Shown in pieces: positions 35,253 through 46,900 of a stretch of 64,000 nucleotides of DNA (positions are counted from its first letter, which is position 1; every line of letters begins with the position of its first letter). The position numbers were made by a program, and so were the translations under genes. The stretch comes from Ophiosphaerella korrae (taxonomy: Eukaryota; Ascomycota; Dothideomycetes; Pleosporales; Phaeosphaeriaceae). The stretch is from assembly GCA_028456385.1 (NCBI GenBank), contig JALNQF010000005.1, positions 496,001 to 560,000 of the forward strand. Direction: 5' to 3'. The notes under the pieces are model-generated. The model was not told the DNA's origin. It did no database searches and worked only from the letters and a program-made list of their open reading frames with translations.

Positions 35253-38200
35253 ATGCTCTCTGCTTTCACTGCCCGGCCTATTGTCGAGCTGAAGCAGCGC
35301 GACAAGTCTAGAATCGAGTCCATCCTCGCCTATGGTATGGAGTATGTTGTAGTGTCAAGACGGGACTGACATGGACAGGCGATCGAGTGCTCGTAGGGCT
35401 GAATTCAGGAGCCCTGCGCATCTACCGCGTCAACGACCAGATTGAGGATACCGAGCACGATGCCAGACAGAATGGCGACGACAGCGAACAGCCCGAGCCA
35501 CCCACGCCAAAGGTCAGGCCCGCAGATCTCCTGCGCGAGGAAGAGAAGTTCTCGCGCCGTCCGATCCAGCAACTAGCAATCATCAAGGAAGCCGGTATTC
35601 TGATCTCACTTTCAGACAACCATGTCTCGATCCACGACCTACAGACGTACACATTACAGGAGAAGCTGGAGAGGACGAGGGGAGCCACCACATTTGCTGC
35701 GGCAAGCAACATTGTTAAAGACCCGACGACGGGGATACCGTCTATCGTGAGCAGGCTGGCGGTTGCTGTAAAGAGGAAGATTATCATGTGGACATGGCAG
35801 GACATGGAGTTGACAGGGGATGCAATCGAGATGTCGCTCATCGCCACGGTCAAGAGCCTGACCTGGGCTACCGGCATTAAGATCGTGGCCGGCATGGATC
35901 CCGGGTTCGTCATGGTCAACATCGAGACGCAGAAGGTGCAAGACATTGTCAAACCGGGCGCACTGGCCGAAGCGGGGAGTCAGGGCGGCGCGCGCTTTGG
36001 AGCGGTGTCGTCGTCTGGCATGGGGTATATGGGCATGGCTAGCTGGGTGCCAAAGCCACTTGCAACGCGACTCGGCGAAGGAGAAATGCTGCTAGCCAAG
36101 GACGTGAACAGCCTGTTCATTGACACCGAGGGCAACGCCATTGAGAAGCGACAGGTGCCCTGGCATTCGGCGCCGGAAATGATTGCGTACTCGTATCCAT
36201 ACATGCTTACGCTGAACCCGCCGTCAAAGGGTAGTCTGGAGGTGAGGAATCCAGATACGCTGAATATGCTACAGTCGATATCGCTGCCAAACGTTACCTT
36301 TCTGCACGTCCCCCAGCCGAATATTAGCTTGGCGCATGCGGGCAAGGGGTTCTTGGTTGCGAGCGATAGGTGCATATGGCGCATGGGGGCGCAGAGCTAT
36401 GAGACGCAGATTGACGAGCTGGTTGAGGGTGGGCGGTACGACGAGGCGCTCAGTTTGCTCAATATGCTAGAAGACACATTACTGCTGGATAAGGAAGACC
36501 GGGTGCGAGAGATTACGATTCTCAAGGCCCACGCTCTTTTCAATCTTAAGAAGTATCACGAGGCGATGGATCTGTTTACCGACGCAAAGGCGCCGCCAGA
36601 GCGTGTCATCGCGCTATATCCAAAGTCTATTGCAGGCGATCTTGCGCGGGAAGAGAGCGTCAAGGATGCAGACAGCGTGGAAGAAGAGGAAGAAGTAAAT
36701 ACTGATAAGCCTGTAGTAGACGGGAAAGACACACCATCTACGATCGGCCGCTCCATGATGGGCAGGCTGGTCGGCGGCAAGAAGGCCGAGACGGATACTT
36801 CATCGATTCGGTCCTCCATCAAAGAAGACTCAGCCGACAGCTCGACGCTCAAAAAGACGGACAAATCTGCGTCCGAAAAAGACTTCAAAGACTCCCTTCG
36901 CGCCCTCCAATCCTACCTCGCCCAATGCCGCGTCCAAATAAAGCGCCATATCAACACCGACGGTACCCTCACCACGCCCCTCCCCGATTCCTCCAAACCC
37001 CCCTTCCACGCCTTCATCCTCGACCCCAAGCCAAAAGACTGGACCGCCGCCCTCCTCGCCGTCGCCCAACTCGTCGACACAACCCTCTTCCGCGCCTACA
37101 TGATTGCCTCCCCCTCGCTTGCTGGTCCACTCTTCCGCCTCCCAAATTTCTGCGACCCATCCGTCGTCCAGGACATCCTCTACGCCACCGCCCGCTACGC
37201 AGACCTCATCGACTTTCTGCACGGCAAGCGCCTGCACCACGAAGCCCTCACGCTACTCGCGCAGTTCGGCGCTGATGACGATGATAACAACAACAACAAC
37301 AACAACAACAACACAGACTCGGTGGCCCCGGGGCTGCGCGGCCCAGCGAGGACTGTCGAGTACCTCCAACAGTTGCCGCCCGAGTGCATCGACCTCATCC
37401 TCGAATTCGCAGAGTGGCCTGTGCGAACGTGTCCCGACGACGGCATGCGCATCTTCCTGGCGGACACAGAGAACGCGGAGACGCTGCCACGCCACCGCGT
37501 GCTGGACTTTTTGCAGCGCATTGACCCCGTGCTCGCCGTGCGCTATCTCTCCCACATCATTTCGGAACTCGGCGACGCTACCCCCGACTTCCATCAGCGG
37601 CTGGTGGAGCTCATGCTGGAGCGCTTGCGCTCGGGGACGTTTAACGAAGGGGAGAGGGAAGAGTGGAGGGCGCGCCTGGAACGGTTTTTGAAGGAGAGCG
37701 ACGGGTACAACAAGTGGCGCGTGCTGCAGATGGTGCCGCAGGAAGGCGAGTATTGGGAGGCGAGGGCGGTGGTGTTGGGAAGGATGGGGAGTCACAGACA
37801 GGCGTTGGGGATTTATGTGTTTCAGGTGAAGGATTATGCGAGGGCCGAGGAGTACGTTTGCCCCAATTGCCCCCACTCGCGCTCCTCCCATGCATGCATG
37901 CACAATTTGATCGAGACGTATGTTGTGCTAATGGCAAAACAGGTACTGCAACGACGTCTACCTCTCCGCCCCCAGCCCAGACGACCGCGCCTCCATCTAC
38001 CACACCCTCCTCTCGCTCTACCTGTCGCCGCCTCCCCCGCACGCCCCCAACTGGCCCCCGGCCCTCGCCCTCCTCTCCGCCCACGGCGCGCGCCTCCCCA
38101 CCTCCACTACGCTGCCCCTCATCCCCGCGTCCCTACCGGTCCGTACGCTCGAGCCCTACTTCCGCGGGCGGCTGCGCGCGGCCAATTCCGAATTGAACCG

Positions 38201-38450
38201 GGACCGCGTTGTGGCGCGGCTGCGCGCCGTGGAGAAGGCGGCCATCGTGGAGCGGCTCGTGCTTGGAGAGGGCAAGGTGGGGCGAGACGGCAAAGCGGTG
38301 CCGGGCGGGTTGAATCGGAGGGTGGTGTTGAGCGAGGAGCGGCACTGTGCCGTTTGCCACAAGCGGTTTGGCGGCGCGGCGATTCGCGTTTGGCCCGAAG
38401 GGGGGGTTGTGCATTCGGGGTGTCGCGGAGAGGGGAGGAAGGCGCGGTAG
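35253..38450 (+). CDS. VPS39: Vps39/Vam6, HOPS-complex vacuolar tethering subunit
   Basis: Three exons, 35253-35334, 35379-37851 and 37943-38450 (introns 44 and 91 bp), total 3,063 nt and 1,020 aa. N-terminal MLSAFTARPIVELKQRDKSR followed by SILAYGDRVLVGLNSG is the start of the CNH/beta-propeller domain (to about 300). The middle is alpha-solenoid (ELVEGGRYDEALSLLNMLED; clathrin-repeat type). The C terminus (Vps39 domain 2) ends with a Cys/His motif, RHCAVCHKRFGG...HSGC (about residues 988-1012). A low-complexity Asp/Asn run (AAC repeats, 37286-37312) sits in a linker. Role: Rab7/Ypt7-binding subunit of HOPS at the vacuole; the yeast protein also acts toward Gtr1/TORC1. It is divergent from APQ12 and tail-to-tail with GON7, 71 bp apart. 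Confidence 0.95.
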
Positions 38451-38521
38451 GGCGATTGCAACGCTTTTCTATAATAGCAGCTACATGTAAGAATAGAGCG
38501 TGGTTTGTGGTTTGCCGACTT

Positions 38522-38758
38522 TCACTCGACGTTTTCTTCGCCGTAGTCTGCCTCGGCTTTGGCGTCTGAGGCGCTGTCTTCTGCCATTTTCTCGGTGAGA
38601 AAGGCGTTGAGCGAGGCCTGTAGTGTTTTGAGAGCGGCGTGGAGGGTTGCCAGGTAGGCGGTGCGGGCTTGGGGAGAGTCGGATGCGGGTGGGGGGAGCG
38701 GCGAGGAGAAGGACTGGGTGGTGGTTGGCGAGGCGTATGTTGCTGTGAGAGACGGCAT
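38522..38758 (-). CDS. GON7: EKC/KEOPS complex subunit Gon7
   Basis: Single exon, 78 aa. The frame extends upstream to 38971, but the ATG at 38758 (MPSLTATYASPTTTQSF) matches the family start, and the upstream extension is Pro-rich and overlaps the divergent promoter. A Ser/Thr/Pro N-terminal half is followed by a helix (ARTAYLATLHAALKTLQASL, then NAFLTEKMAED) and an acidic end DYGEENVE, the pattern of fungal Gon7. Role: small, partly disordered KEOPS subunit that stabilises Pcc1 and supports tRNA t6A synthesis. It is tail-to-tail with VPS39 and head-to-head with hbrB. Confidence 0.85.
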   Translation of the reverse strand: MPSLTATYASPTTTQSFSSPLPPPASDSPQARTAYLATLHAALKTLQASLNAFLTEKMAEDSASDAKAEADYGEENVE

Positions 38759-39044
38759 GTTGGGTGGTGGTGGCGGCGGCGGCGTGTTATGCGGTGGTGT
38801 TTGTGCGGTGGTTGAAGCAGCGTTGGCGGGGCTAGAGAGGGATGCCTGGTGTCGATCAATGGGGCCTGAGGCCGAGCTTGACAGACGACCGACTTCCTCA
38901 CTTTCTCGCTTTCTCCCCCAGTCTACCGTTGCAGCGCCATTGTATTCTTTCCTGCGTTCCATGCTGGCCATGGTCAGCCTTTGTTCCCGCTGTTTCTTCT
39001 TATCAGGCTAGGCTGAGGTCTCTGCATCTGCACCGTTGCACAAC
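38759..39044. promoter_or_regulatory. Shared divergent promoter GON7/hbrB
   Basis: 286 bp between the two ATGs, including the Pro-coding open extension of GON7. No recognised factor site stands out. Confidence 0.5.
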
Positions 39045-41411
39045 ATGCCGCAGTCGTCGCCCCGGCCGCAGACCCCCTCGCACTCGCACCCGTCCCTCCA
39101 CCTGCACCACGATTCCGACTCCGACTCGGACGGCTCGCAGGCGACATTGCAGCAACGCCGCGCGCCCGACAGCGCGCCCACGCCTCCAGCCACGCACAAC
39201 TTCTCGCGGCCCGTCGTTGCGCGCGCTGACGCTGAGCATGCGCAGGCCGCACACATAGGCCACCGCCCGCGCCAGCGCTCGCAGGGCTACTTCGAGCCCA
39301 GCCTGTCGTCGGCACGGCCCGCCGGCATGGCCAGCCAGCTCAACACCAGCCAGCTTGCTGCGCAGGCCGCCTACGCCCACCAGGCCGCACAGCAGCAGCA
39401 GCAGCAGCAGCACAACCGCAAGCGCTCCACGACCATCCCCGCGCCAGGCGACAATCCGCCGGGGAGAGGCCCGGCCATGAGCCCGCCGCCCATGCCAACA
39501 CAGGTCACGTTCAAGACCAACGGCATGACGTACCAGAACGGCGGCAGCAGGATGGCTGGCATGGCCGCCACCACCGCCGCCGCCGCCTCCGCCAGCGTCG
39601 CCTTCCCCCGCAGCCCCTTGCATTCGCCAGGCATCGAGGGCGCCCAGTCGCCCAAGCCCGCGCCCGCGCCCGCGCCTGTGCCTGTGCCTGTGCCCGAGCC
39701 GCCAAAGTCGCGCGAGGGCAAGAGCAGCAAGATGAAGCTGTTCAGCTCCAAGCCCAAGAACATCAAGGTCGACAAGCAGGCCGACGCGGCGGGTCGGCCG
39801 CTGCCGTCGCCAGGCAAAATGGGCATTGGGATCCACAGCTCGCAGGCGCTGAATCGCATGATGATGAATCAGTCGACGACGAGTCTGGTCGACCCCCAGG
39901 TCGCCAGCAGCAGCGGCGGCGGTGCGTCGCTGTACTCGTCGGCGAATGCCTCGACGTCTACGCTGGTGCCGCCGCGGAGCGACTCGTTTCTGCCGCCGGC
40001 GCAGAAGGAGGAGAAGCACAAGCACCACTTTTTGTCGCGGCAGAAGCACAAGCTGAAGGACAAGGACGAGTACAGCCTGCCACTGTCGTCGGCGAATAGC
40101 AATTCGCGGCCGACGGATCCCAATGCGCCGCAGCCGCTGTATTCGTTTGCCGCGCCCTCGTCGCCAGGCCATTCGAGTGCCTTTCCGGGCTCAGTCACGG
40201 GCCTGGATCTCAGACATGGAGGCCGCAACTTGCGCCGGGCGAAAAAGGAGGAAAAAGCTGCCGCGTATCTAGATGCCCAGCTCGACCCACCGTACCGCGA
40301 ACGGAACCAGTCCTTCAGCATCGAGCGCGCAGAATGGCCTTCCTCCAACACCATCAACAACACAGCAACGCCCGGGCACAACACGACACCAGGCCAATCC
40401 AACAACACAACCGACATGCTCAGCCTCGGCAGCTCCTTTGGGCTCAACGGACTCTCCCCGGACGACGCATGGCCCCTCCTCAAAGCACGCGTCCTCCTCA
40501 TCTTCGAGGGCGAAGACCCGCGCCCCCCCGTCGAAGACTTCAACGCCCTCGTCTCCATCCACATCAAGCGCTGCATCCACAAGCGCTCCCCCATCCTCCT
40601 CATCGACGACCTCAACGAGCTTCTCACCACGGGCTTCGCCTCCCTCGACCAGACACTGCGCCACATCCCGGACGACAGACTCATCCCGCATCTTGTGGAG
40701 ATGTGGCTCGTCGTCTTCACCTCCATCCTGCCCTTCCTGCAAGCCGTCTTCCTCCCGCTCGACCTGGAATTCCGCGGCACGGGCGTCATGTCGTCTGCCG
40801 CCGCGGCCGAGTTCTTCGGCGTCGTGCTCCCGGACGAAATGAACACCAAGTCGCCCGAGAACAAGAACATCCCTATCCTCGGCGAGCTAGATGTGCGCCG
40901 CATCACCCTGCTCACCTTCCGCGACACCGTCATACTCCCAAGATACACCTCCCTCATGTCCATCTTCTCGCGCCTCAGCCTGCACAACCTCAATCCCAAC
41001 CTCGAATCCCCCTCTCCCCTCGATGTCTCGTTATCCCGCTCCCGCGCTACATCCAACACCTCCGCTGGCTCCTTTTCCTCCACCACCCAAACAAACACGC
41101 AGGCGTACCTCCAGCCCCCGGCAACGACGACGACGGCCCAAATGGACTCCACCCACGTCACCGAGACGGTGGGGCGCATGTTACAGTGCGTTAGCGTCCT
41201 GGTTAGTTTGCAGAGTGGCGATGAGAAGCAGGAAATGATGGGCAGGGTGGGCAGGGAGTTGAGGTATAATTGGCTGGGCAGGGGGAGGACAGGGAGGCAG
41301 AGGCAGGGTTTTGTTGGGTCGAGGAGGGGTGGGGTCGGGGTTGGGATGGGGGGGATGGGGGGGATGGGAGGGATAGGAGGAGGAGGAGGAGGGGTTGGGG
41401 TTGGGGCGTAA
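39045..41411 (+). CDS. hbrB: HbrB-like TORC2 component (Bit61/Protor homologue)
   Basis: Intronless, 788 aa from the ATG at 39045 (MPQSSPRPQTP). The N-terminal about 470 residues are disordered: His/Asp/Ser repeats, a CAG-coded Gln run (39391-39411), Pro/Ala repeats (APAPAPVPVPVPEPP) and basic Ser-rich parts. The HbrB domain spans about 475-725: LLKARVLLIFEGEDPRPPVE, IHIKRCIHKRSPILLIDDLN, LVEMWLVVFTSILPFLQAVF, and RRITLLTFRDTVILPRYTSL. The C-terminal tail is Gly-rich (about 750-788) and coded by a G-rich strand. Role: HbrB (hyperbranching) in Aspergillus, Bit61/Bit2 in yeast and Protor/PRR5 in animals are TORC2 subunits that affect polarity and branching. Confidence 0.93.
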   Translation: MPQSSPRPQTPSHSHPSLHLHHDSDSDSDGSQATLQQRRAPDSAPTPPATHNFSRPVVARADAEHAQAAHIGHRPRQRSQGYFEPSLSSARPAGMASQLNTSQLAAQAAYAHQAAQQQQQQQHNRKRSTTIPAPGDNPPGRGPAMSPPPMPTQVTFKTNGMTYQNGGSRMAGMAATTAAAASASVAFPRSPLHSPGIEGAQSPKPAPAPAPVPVPVPEPPKSREGKSSKMKLFSSKPKNIKVDKQADAAGRPLPSPGKMGIGIHSSQALNRMMMNQSTTSLVDPQVASSSGGGASLYSSANASTSTLVPPRSDSFLPPAQKEEKHKHHFLSRQKHKLKDKDEYSLPLSSANSNSRPTDPNAPQPLYSFAAPSSPGHSSAFPGSVTGLDLRHGGRNLRRAKKEEKAAAYLDAQLDPPYRERNQSFSIERAEWPSSNTINNTATPGHNTTPGQSNNTTDMLSLGSSFGLNGLSPDDAWPLLKARVLLIFEGEDPRPPVEDFNALVSIHIKRCIHKRSPILLIDDLNELLTTGFASLDQTLRHIPDDRLIPHLVEMWLVVFTSILPFLQAVFLPLDLEFRGTGVMSSAAAAEFFGVVLPDEMNTKSPENKNIPILGELDVRRITLLTFRDTVILPRYTSLMSIFSRLSLHNLNPNLESPSPLDVSLSRSRATSNTSAGSFSSTTQTNTQAYLQPPATTTTAQMDSTHVTETVGRMLQCVSVLVSLQSGDEKQEMMGRVGRELRYNWLGRGRTGRQRQGFVGSRRGGVGVGMGGMGGMGGIGGGGGGVGVGA

Positions 41412-43093
41412 GGGGAATATTATTTTACGCCCCCCATGTATTACCATGTTATGAGTACTTTGTTTCTGTTTAGCTTTTGGGATCGTGGGCGGGCGGAGGG
41501 GGGGCTCCGGGGGATGTGTTTTGGAGGGAAGACAGGGATTGGGACGGGGCGTTGTGGGCGTAAAGTGCGAGTCCTTTTTACACGTGGTAGAAATGGTCAA
41601 GTGCGTGGCGTGGCAACGCACGAGAAGGATAGACATGCAACCATACCACAAGTTCAACCAAAAGCACTTGTCACAAACTCGCCCGTGTCTCCGCATAGCT
41701 CTGTATCCAGTTCCCCCCCCCCCCCCCCCCCTATTCTACCCCGTCCCAGCTCATCCACCACACCCCTGACATACATAACACCCGTTTCTCAACCACCCCC
41801 ACCCAAACACCCACTCCACCACCCAAACCACCCATCCCTTTCGCCTCCCCCCCCCCTTCCTTCGTCCTCGTCTCGCGCACCGTCACCCATCTGCCCCGCC
41901 TCCAAAAACGACTCAAATGTGTGCGCGCCGTTACACCGCCGTGCGCTGTCGACAACGGCAACGACGACGACGGAAGCCCCTGTGTCTAATTCTAATGTGC
42001 TTGACTCCTGCGCTGCAACGCATGCGAAGTATTCGGACGACGGCGTGCTTTCGCACTGGGAGGGCGGTGTTGTCGGGGTGTGCATGGTGCTGGTGTGATG
42101 TTGGGATGAAGTGTAGAGATGGGGGTGGGAATGGGGGGGTGAGTTAAGCGGGAGTAGGGGGAGGGCATGGTTGGTGTGGTATTTGGTATTTGGTAGGGGC
42201 GGTTTGGTGTTTGGGTTGGGCGGTTTGTTGGATTGCGGGTGCAGGTGCGTGTGGGAATGGGAATGGGAATGGGAATAGGGAAGGCGGGCATGGGAATGGG
42301 AGTTGGGGAAGGGCAGATTGTAAGAGTGTTGTGGGGTTGGAGAAAGAGTATGGGGGTATAGTACCTGTACTGCGAGAAAGTGATGCGTTATTTGTACTCA
42401 ACGTGCTCCGGTTCCTAAGCACTATATCGTAAGTTACTTCTAAGTTTGGAAAAGAAAAAAAAATTCTGGTTTTCTTTTCCTTTTTTGTTCTGATTTTCAT
42501 AGGTAGCTGGAGGACGTGTGTTCCCAAGTAAACACTATTTCTCAGCCGCTTCAAGGCGGCAGCTCTATTCCACTATGCCAAGCAGCCTACTAGAAGGTGA
42601 ACGATATTCAGCATTGTTGATTATCTTAGATATGGAAATAGATGTTGTAGCTGCTCTGTAGCCTTACACCCGCGTGAGTGTACAAGAGCTTGAGGTGATT
42701 GGAGTAGTGTTGTAGAATCTAGCGATCTTCGTAGAAAATTTTTATAGTACGGACGAGATTGATGTCATACTATCCATGCTAGACTCTGTCAAAGTCCTTG
42801 ATGGTAAGGATGACATGCGAAAGGGTCACATTGGCTCGCGACCGCCTGCCCGTCGACGTTCGTTGTTCTCACCCCAAGCAGCGTAACTCCTGCAAATGCT
42901 CAGAGTGTATAATCGTATCAACTGGGCATCCTATCAATCACGCCATAAATTAGGATGTACGGACACTGCGGGAACAAAATAGGACGCTTTCCCTATCAAA
43001 GTTGTTTTAAGATGTGCAGTCGACATTCACACATTTTTTGCGCAACAGGTTCAATCAATCCTTCGTTCGAAACTAGATTATGCAAAGAGCATG
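41412..43093. other. Low-complexity intergenic region, no gene
   Basis: Contains C-rich and G-rich simple sequence (C19 at 41713-41731, C10 at 41847-41856, a GGGAAT array near 42253-42300). Open frames here are Pro/Gly-rich shadows of that composition. A tRNA-like D-arm at about 42541-42590 is discussed under rejected items. Confidence 0.5.
41713..41731 (+). repeat. Poly-C tract, 19 nt
   Basis: Uninterrupted run of 19 C in the 3' flank of hbrB, likely unstable in length between strains and prone to sequencing error. Confidence 0.9.
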
Positions 43094-43252
43094 TTAGGAA
43101 GAGCCTATATTAACAAATTTGGGTTTCAACATCTCGCCATTCGTCTCATAAAGGCTACACGCTTCCCCTAGAATACTCCACACATTAAGCCCGTCCACTG
43201 GCCTCAGGGTTGAGAAGCTGTTTACTTTGTTGAAAGCAACAAACTTGCCATC
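43094..43252 (-). pseudogene. Possible gene remnant
   Basis: A smooth minus-strand frame ends at the TAA at 43094 (FVAFNKVNSFSTLRPVDGLN, then WSILGEACSLYETNGEM). A second open block lies just upstream (to about 43420, ending at a GTAGGT donor), but the join through acceptor GTAAAAG is out of frame. It is either a broken gene or a misjudged exon. Family not recognised. Confidence 0.25.
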
Positions 43253-43985
43253 CTTTTACATACGCTCATAGCGCGTCGCAAACTGGAGCTACCCATCGAT
43301 AGAGCAGCCGACCTACCTTCGTTTCCTACAAGTTCCAACGAATCTAAGCGCTCAGGGTTGCCCAAGTCCTGGCACATCAAGTTGAAGGAGTACACAATGC
43401 CAAGCCGGAGAAATTGCACCACCTCCGACGATTATCCAACTCATACCTTTGATGTATTGCGTGAAAAATTAGCAACTCGATCCCAGATAATATTAGAGGC
43501 AAGAGTCTCTGCAACGTTTGCTTAGGAGTTCCCTGTGACAAGCCTACGTAATTCTATGAAGCCAATGTGTTAGTACTAGCCAACTTTAGTTGATATATGA
43601 AATAGCCCCAAGTGAAACCATGTGACGGTTATACATTGCACTGCCGCTAGTGCTCTATGTGGCTCGATTGCTGAGGGTTGCATGAACAGTTGAATGCTCA
43701 TTCGCTAGTCCAAATGGCGCTTAGGTTGCAGGTGCCAGCGCAAGCCCACCTAAAGTCAGCCTGTTCACTCCATAACCACGAAGAAGTCTACTTCAGTGAC
43801 GAAAGAAACAGGCGACGGACAAGAGCGACTATTACGTAAGTTCTTAGTACTCTAGTAGCATTTAACATGCACCAAGGCTCACAGTGTGACTAGACCCAGG
43901 TTGCCGGACCTCCAAAGGTGCTACTTTAGCGACAAAACATCGTCTCATCAGCTTTAGTACCAAGGCTCATGTAATTAATCATACA

Positions 43986-46900
43986 ATGGCGACGGTCGTG
44001 GAAACTCCAACTCCTGTGGCAGATGTCGGGTTCACCATCCTGAGTGATTCTCAGGACGCTGTGATTGAGTACATTTCACTTGATAGTAATAGTTCGAACT
44101 GACTTGAGGCAGTATCATATTTGTTCACGGTCTCCAAGGACACCCAAAGGATACTTGGACGTATAAGTTGAGATCACCTCGAAGCCGCTCCGGGCGGGCC
44201 CTGTCACCCTCAAAAGTCTCTAAAAGTGATAAAACACCAACTTCTGGTCTGCTTCATAAATTCTGGAAACGGAAACACCTAGAGCCTAGACTATCAGAAG
44301 AAGTGGATGTCGACCTAGCAGATTGCAAAGGAGAAGGGAGGGGCCAAGAAAAAGATGTTTTCTGGCCAAGAGACCTGCTCAAGGATGACTTCCCCAATGC
44401 AAGGATCATGACGTTCGGCTACAACACCAATATCACCCGAGGCTACCATGCCGCACATCAAGGTAACATCTTCTCCCACGCAAGAGACCTATTATACGAA
44501 TTAGAAACAAAGAGAAGGAAGGCAGCGGACAGACATTTGGTTTTTATCGCGCATTCGCTCGGTGGAATCTTGGTAAAAGAGGTGTTACGACGCTCTGAAA
44601 CTGATCCGGATGCAAAGATTAAAAAAATATTCGCGTCGACTACTGGAGTCTTCTTCTTTGGCACACCGCATCGAGGAAGCAAGAGTTGGGCATCGTTCGG
44701 GGAAGGCGTTGCAGGCGTTGCACGTTGTCTCCTGGGCGTGGACACGAATGATCAAGTCATTCATGCGCTGTTGCCCAGCAGTCCCGAACTTGAATTATGT
44801 AGGGAGTCATTCACGACCCAATGGGTAGAACGCGGGAACAGTCTTGTCGTAAGGACCTTTCAGGAATCGAAGGGAGTTATTGGTGTTCGATTGGGAGGAT
44901 TTAATCAACTAGTACTGCAGCTCTGTCATGATTTCTCTAATAGGGCTGACTAGAATGATAGATTGTACCCCCAGACTCCTCCTCGTTAGATCTTCTGAAT
45001 CAACGGGCTCGGACAATAGATGAGGATCATATAATGATGGTCAAATTTAAGGGAAGGAACGATAGAGGATATCAGATGGTGAGAGAGGATATCGAAGAGC
45101 TGGTCGAGATGGGCCAAGCGGCAAAAGGGACTAGGGACGCAGCAACTAGTTAGTGTAGCACAATATCTACGTAACACGACGCTACTGATGCTCTGGCAGA
45201 TATTGCGCAAGAAGACAGGGAATGCATCCAACACTTACGTCTCACCGATCCTCGTGACGACAAGAAGCGTATCGAGGAAACTAAGGGCGGACTGCTGGAG
45301 GACTCATATCACTGGATCCTCAAAAACTCCGACTTCCAACAATGGCGTGACGACCAGCACAGCCGACTGTTATGGATTAAGGGCGATCCTGGCAAGGGTA
45401 AGACGATGCTTCTCTGCGGCATCATCGATAAATTAAGCCCCACGACAAAATTGACGGACAAAAGGGCCAGCGGGCTACTGTCCTATTTCTTTTGTCAGGC
45501 CACCGACTCGAGAATCAACAACGCCACTGCCGTGCTGCGCGGCCTGATCTACCTGCTCGTCGATCAACAGCCGTCGCTCGTCCAGCATATACAGAAGAAA
45601 TACAGCCATGCGAGAAAAACTCTGTTTGAGGACAAGAATGCGTGGGTGGCGCTGTCGGAGATACTGAAGAACATACTACACGATCCTGGCATAAAGGCGG
45701 CGTACTTGATTATCGACGCGCTCGACGAATGCGAGACTGGCCTGCCGCAACTCTTAGACTTTATCGTCTCCGACTCAACGGCGTCGCCTCGCGTCAAGTG
45801 GATTTTATCCAGCCGGAATCGGCGCGACATCGAGGAGCAGCTAGAGCTAGCAGGACATAAAGTACGACTCAGTCTAGAGTTGAATGCTGAGTCAGTCTCT
45901 GCGGCCGTCGAGATATATATTCGAGAAAAAGTACATCAATTGTCCAAGCGAAAGAAGTACGACAGCAGAACAAGAGATGCTGTAAAAACCCATTTATCTT
46001 CCAATGCAGACGGTACGTTCCTCTGGGTGGCCTTGGTCTGCCAGGCGTTGGTGGAGATCCACAGCACGAAAACGCTCGCGATGGTACGTAATTTTCCGTC
46101 CGGCCTCAACTATCTATACCGGAAAATGATGGAGCAAATAGACAAGATGGAGGATAGTGACGAAGCCGATCTTTGCAAGCAGATCCTCGCCATCCTGGCG
46201 ACTGTATATCGACCCATCACGCTCAGGGAACTAACGTCCTTCATCTATCCGCCATATGACATCTCGGATGCTGTTAGATGGCTGGAAGAGATGATAGGGC
46301 TTTGTGGTTCCTTTCTAACCCTTCGAGAACAAACCGTCTATTTTGTGCACCAGTCCGCCAAAGACTTTTTACTTAAGACGGCATCCAATAAGGTCTTTCT
46401 TTCCAGGGTGGACGATGCAAATTATACCATCTTCTCAAGATCTCTCAAGGTCATGTCTAGAACGTTGCGACGCGACATATATCGCTTACGCGCTCCGGGC
46501 TTCCCTATCGACAAGGTCATGCCACCTGGCCAAGACCCGCTAGCTATGGTGCGGTACTCGTGCATCTACTGGGTTGACCACCTGTGTGACTCAGATAAAA
46601 CAAGGCAGGACGACGGCCTCCAGGATAGCGGCGTCGTCTATATCTTCCTCAAAGAGAAGTATCTCTATTGGCTCGAGGCTCTCAGTCTACTCCGAAGCAT
46701 GTCGGAAGGAGTAATAGCAATGCAGAAGCTGGAGAATGTGCTAGTGAGTGTTTATGCAATAACGCCACACTAACATTTGAGAAATTTGCCTAACATACCT
46801 CAGGGCCATGCAAGGGCACAAGCAGATAGGCACCTTTTGGGGGACCTAGTCCGAGATGCACGCCGATTCATTATGTATCATAAGTGGGCAATAGAGAACA

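Noticed and set aside
36925..37691. Plus-strand Pro/Arg/Ser-rich open frames
   Set aside because: Out-of-frame shadows of VPS39 in GC-rich sequence.
38119..38901. 260-aa minus-strand Pro/Arg-rich open frame
   Set aside because: Antisense shadow of the GC-rich end of VPS39 and of GON7 in another frame.
39003..40172. 389-aa minus-strand Arg/Leu/Val-rich open frame
   Set aside because: Antisense shadow of the low-complexity N-terminal half of hbrB.
42541..42590. tRNA-like D-arm and anticodon arm on the minus strand (TGGCATAGTGG A-box-like, CTTGAAG loop)
   Set aside because: No B box (GGTTCGAATCC-like) or paired acceptor stem follows, so it is at best a relic; likely chance.
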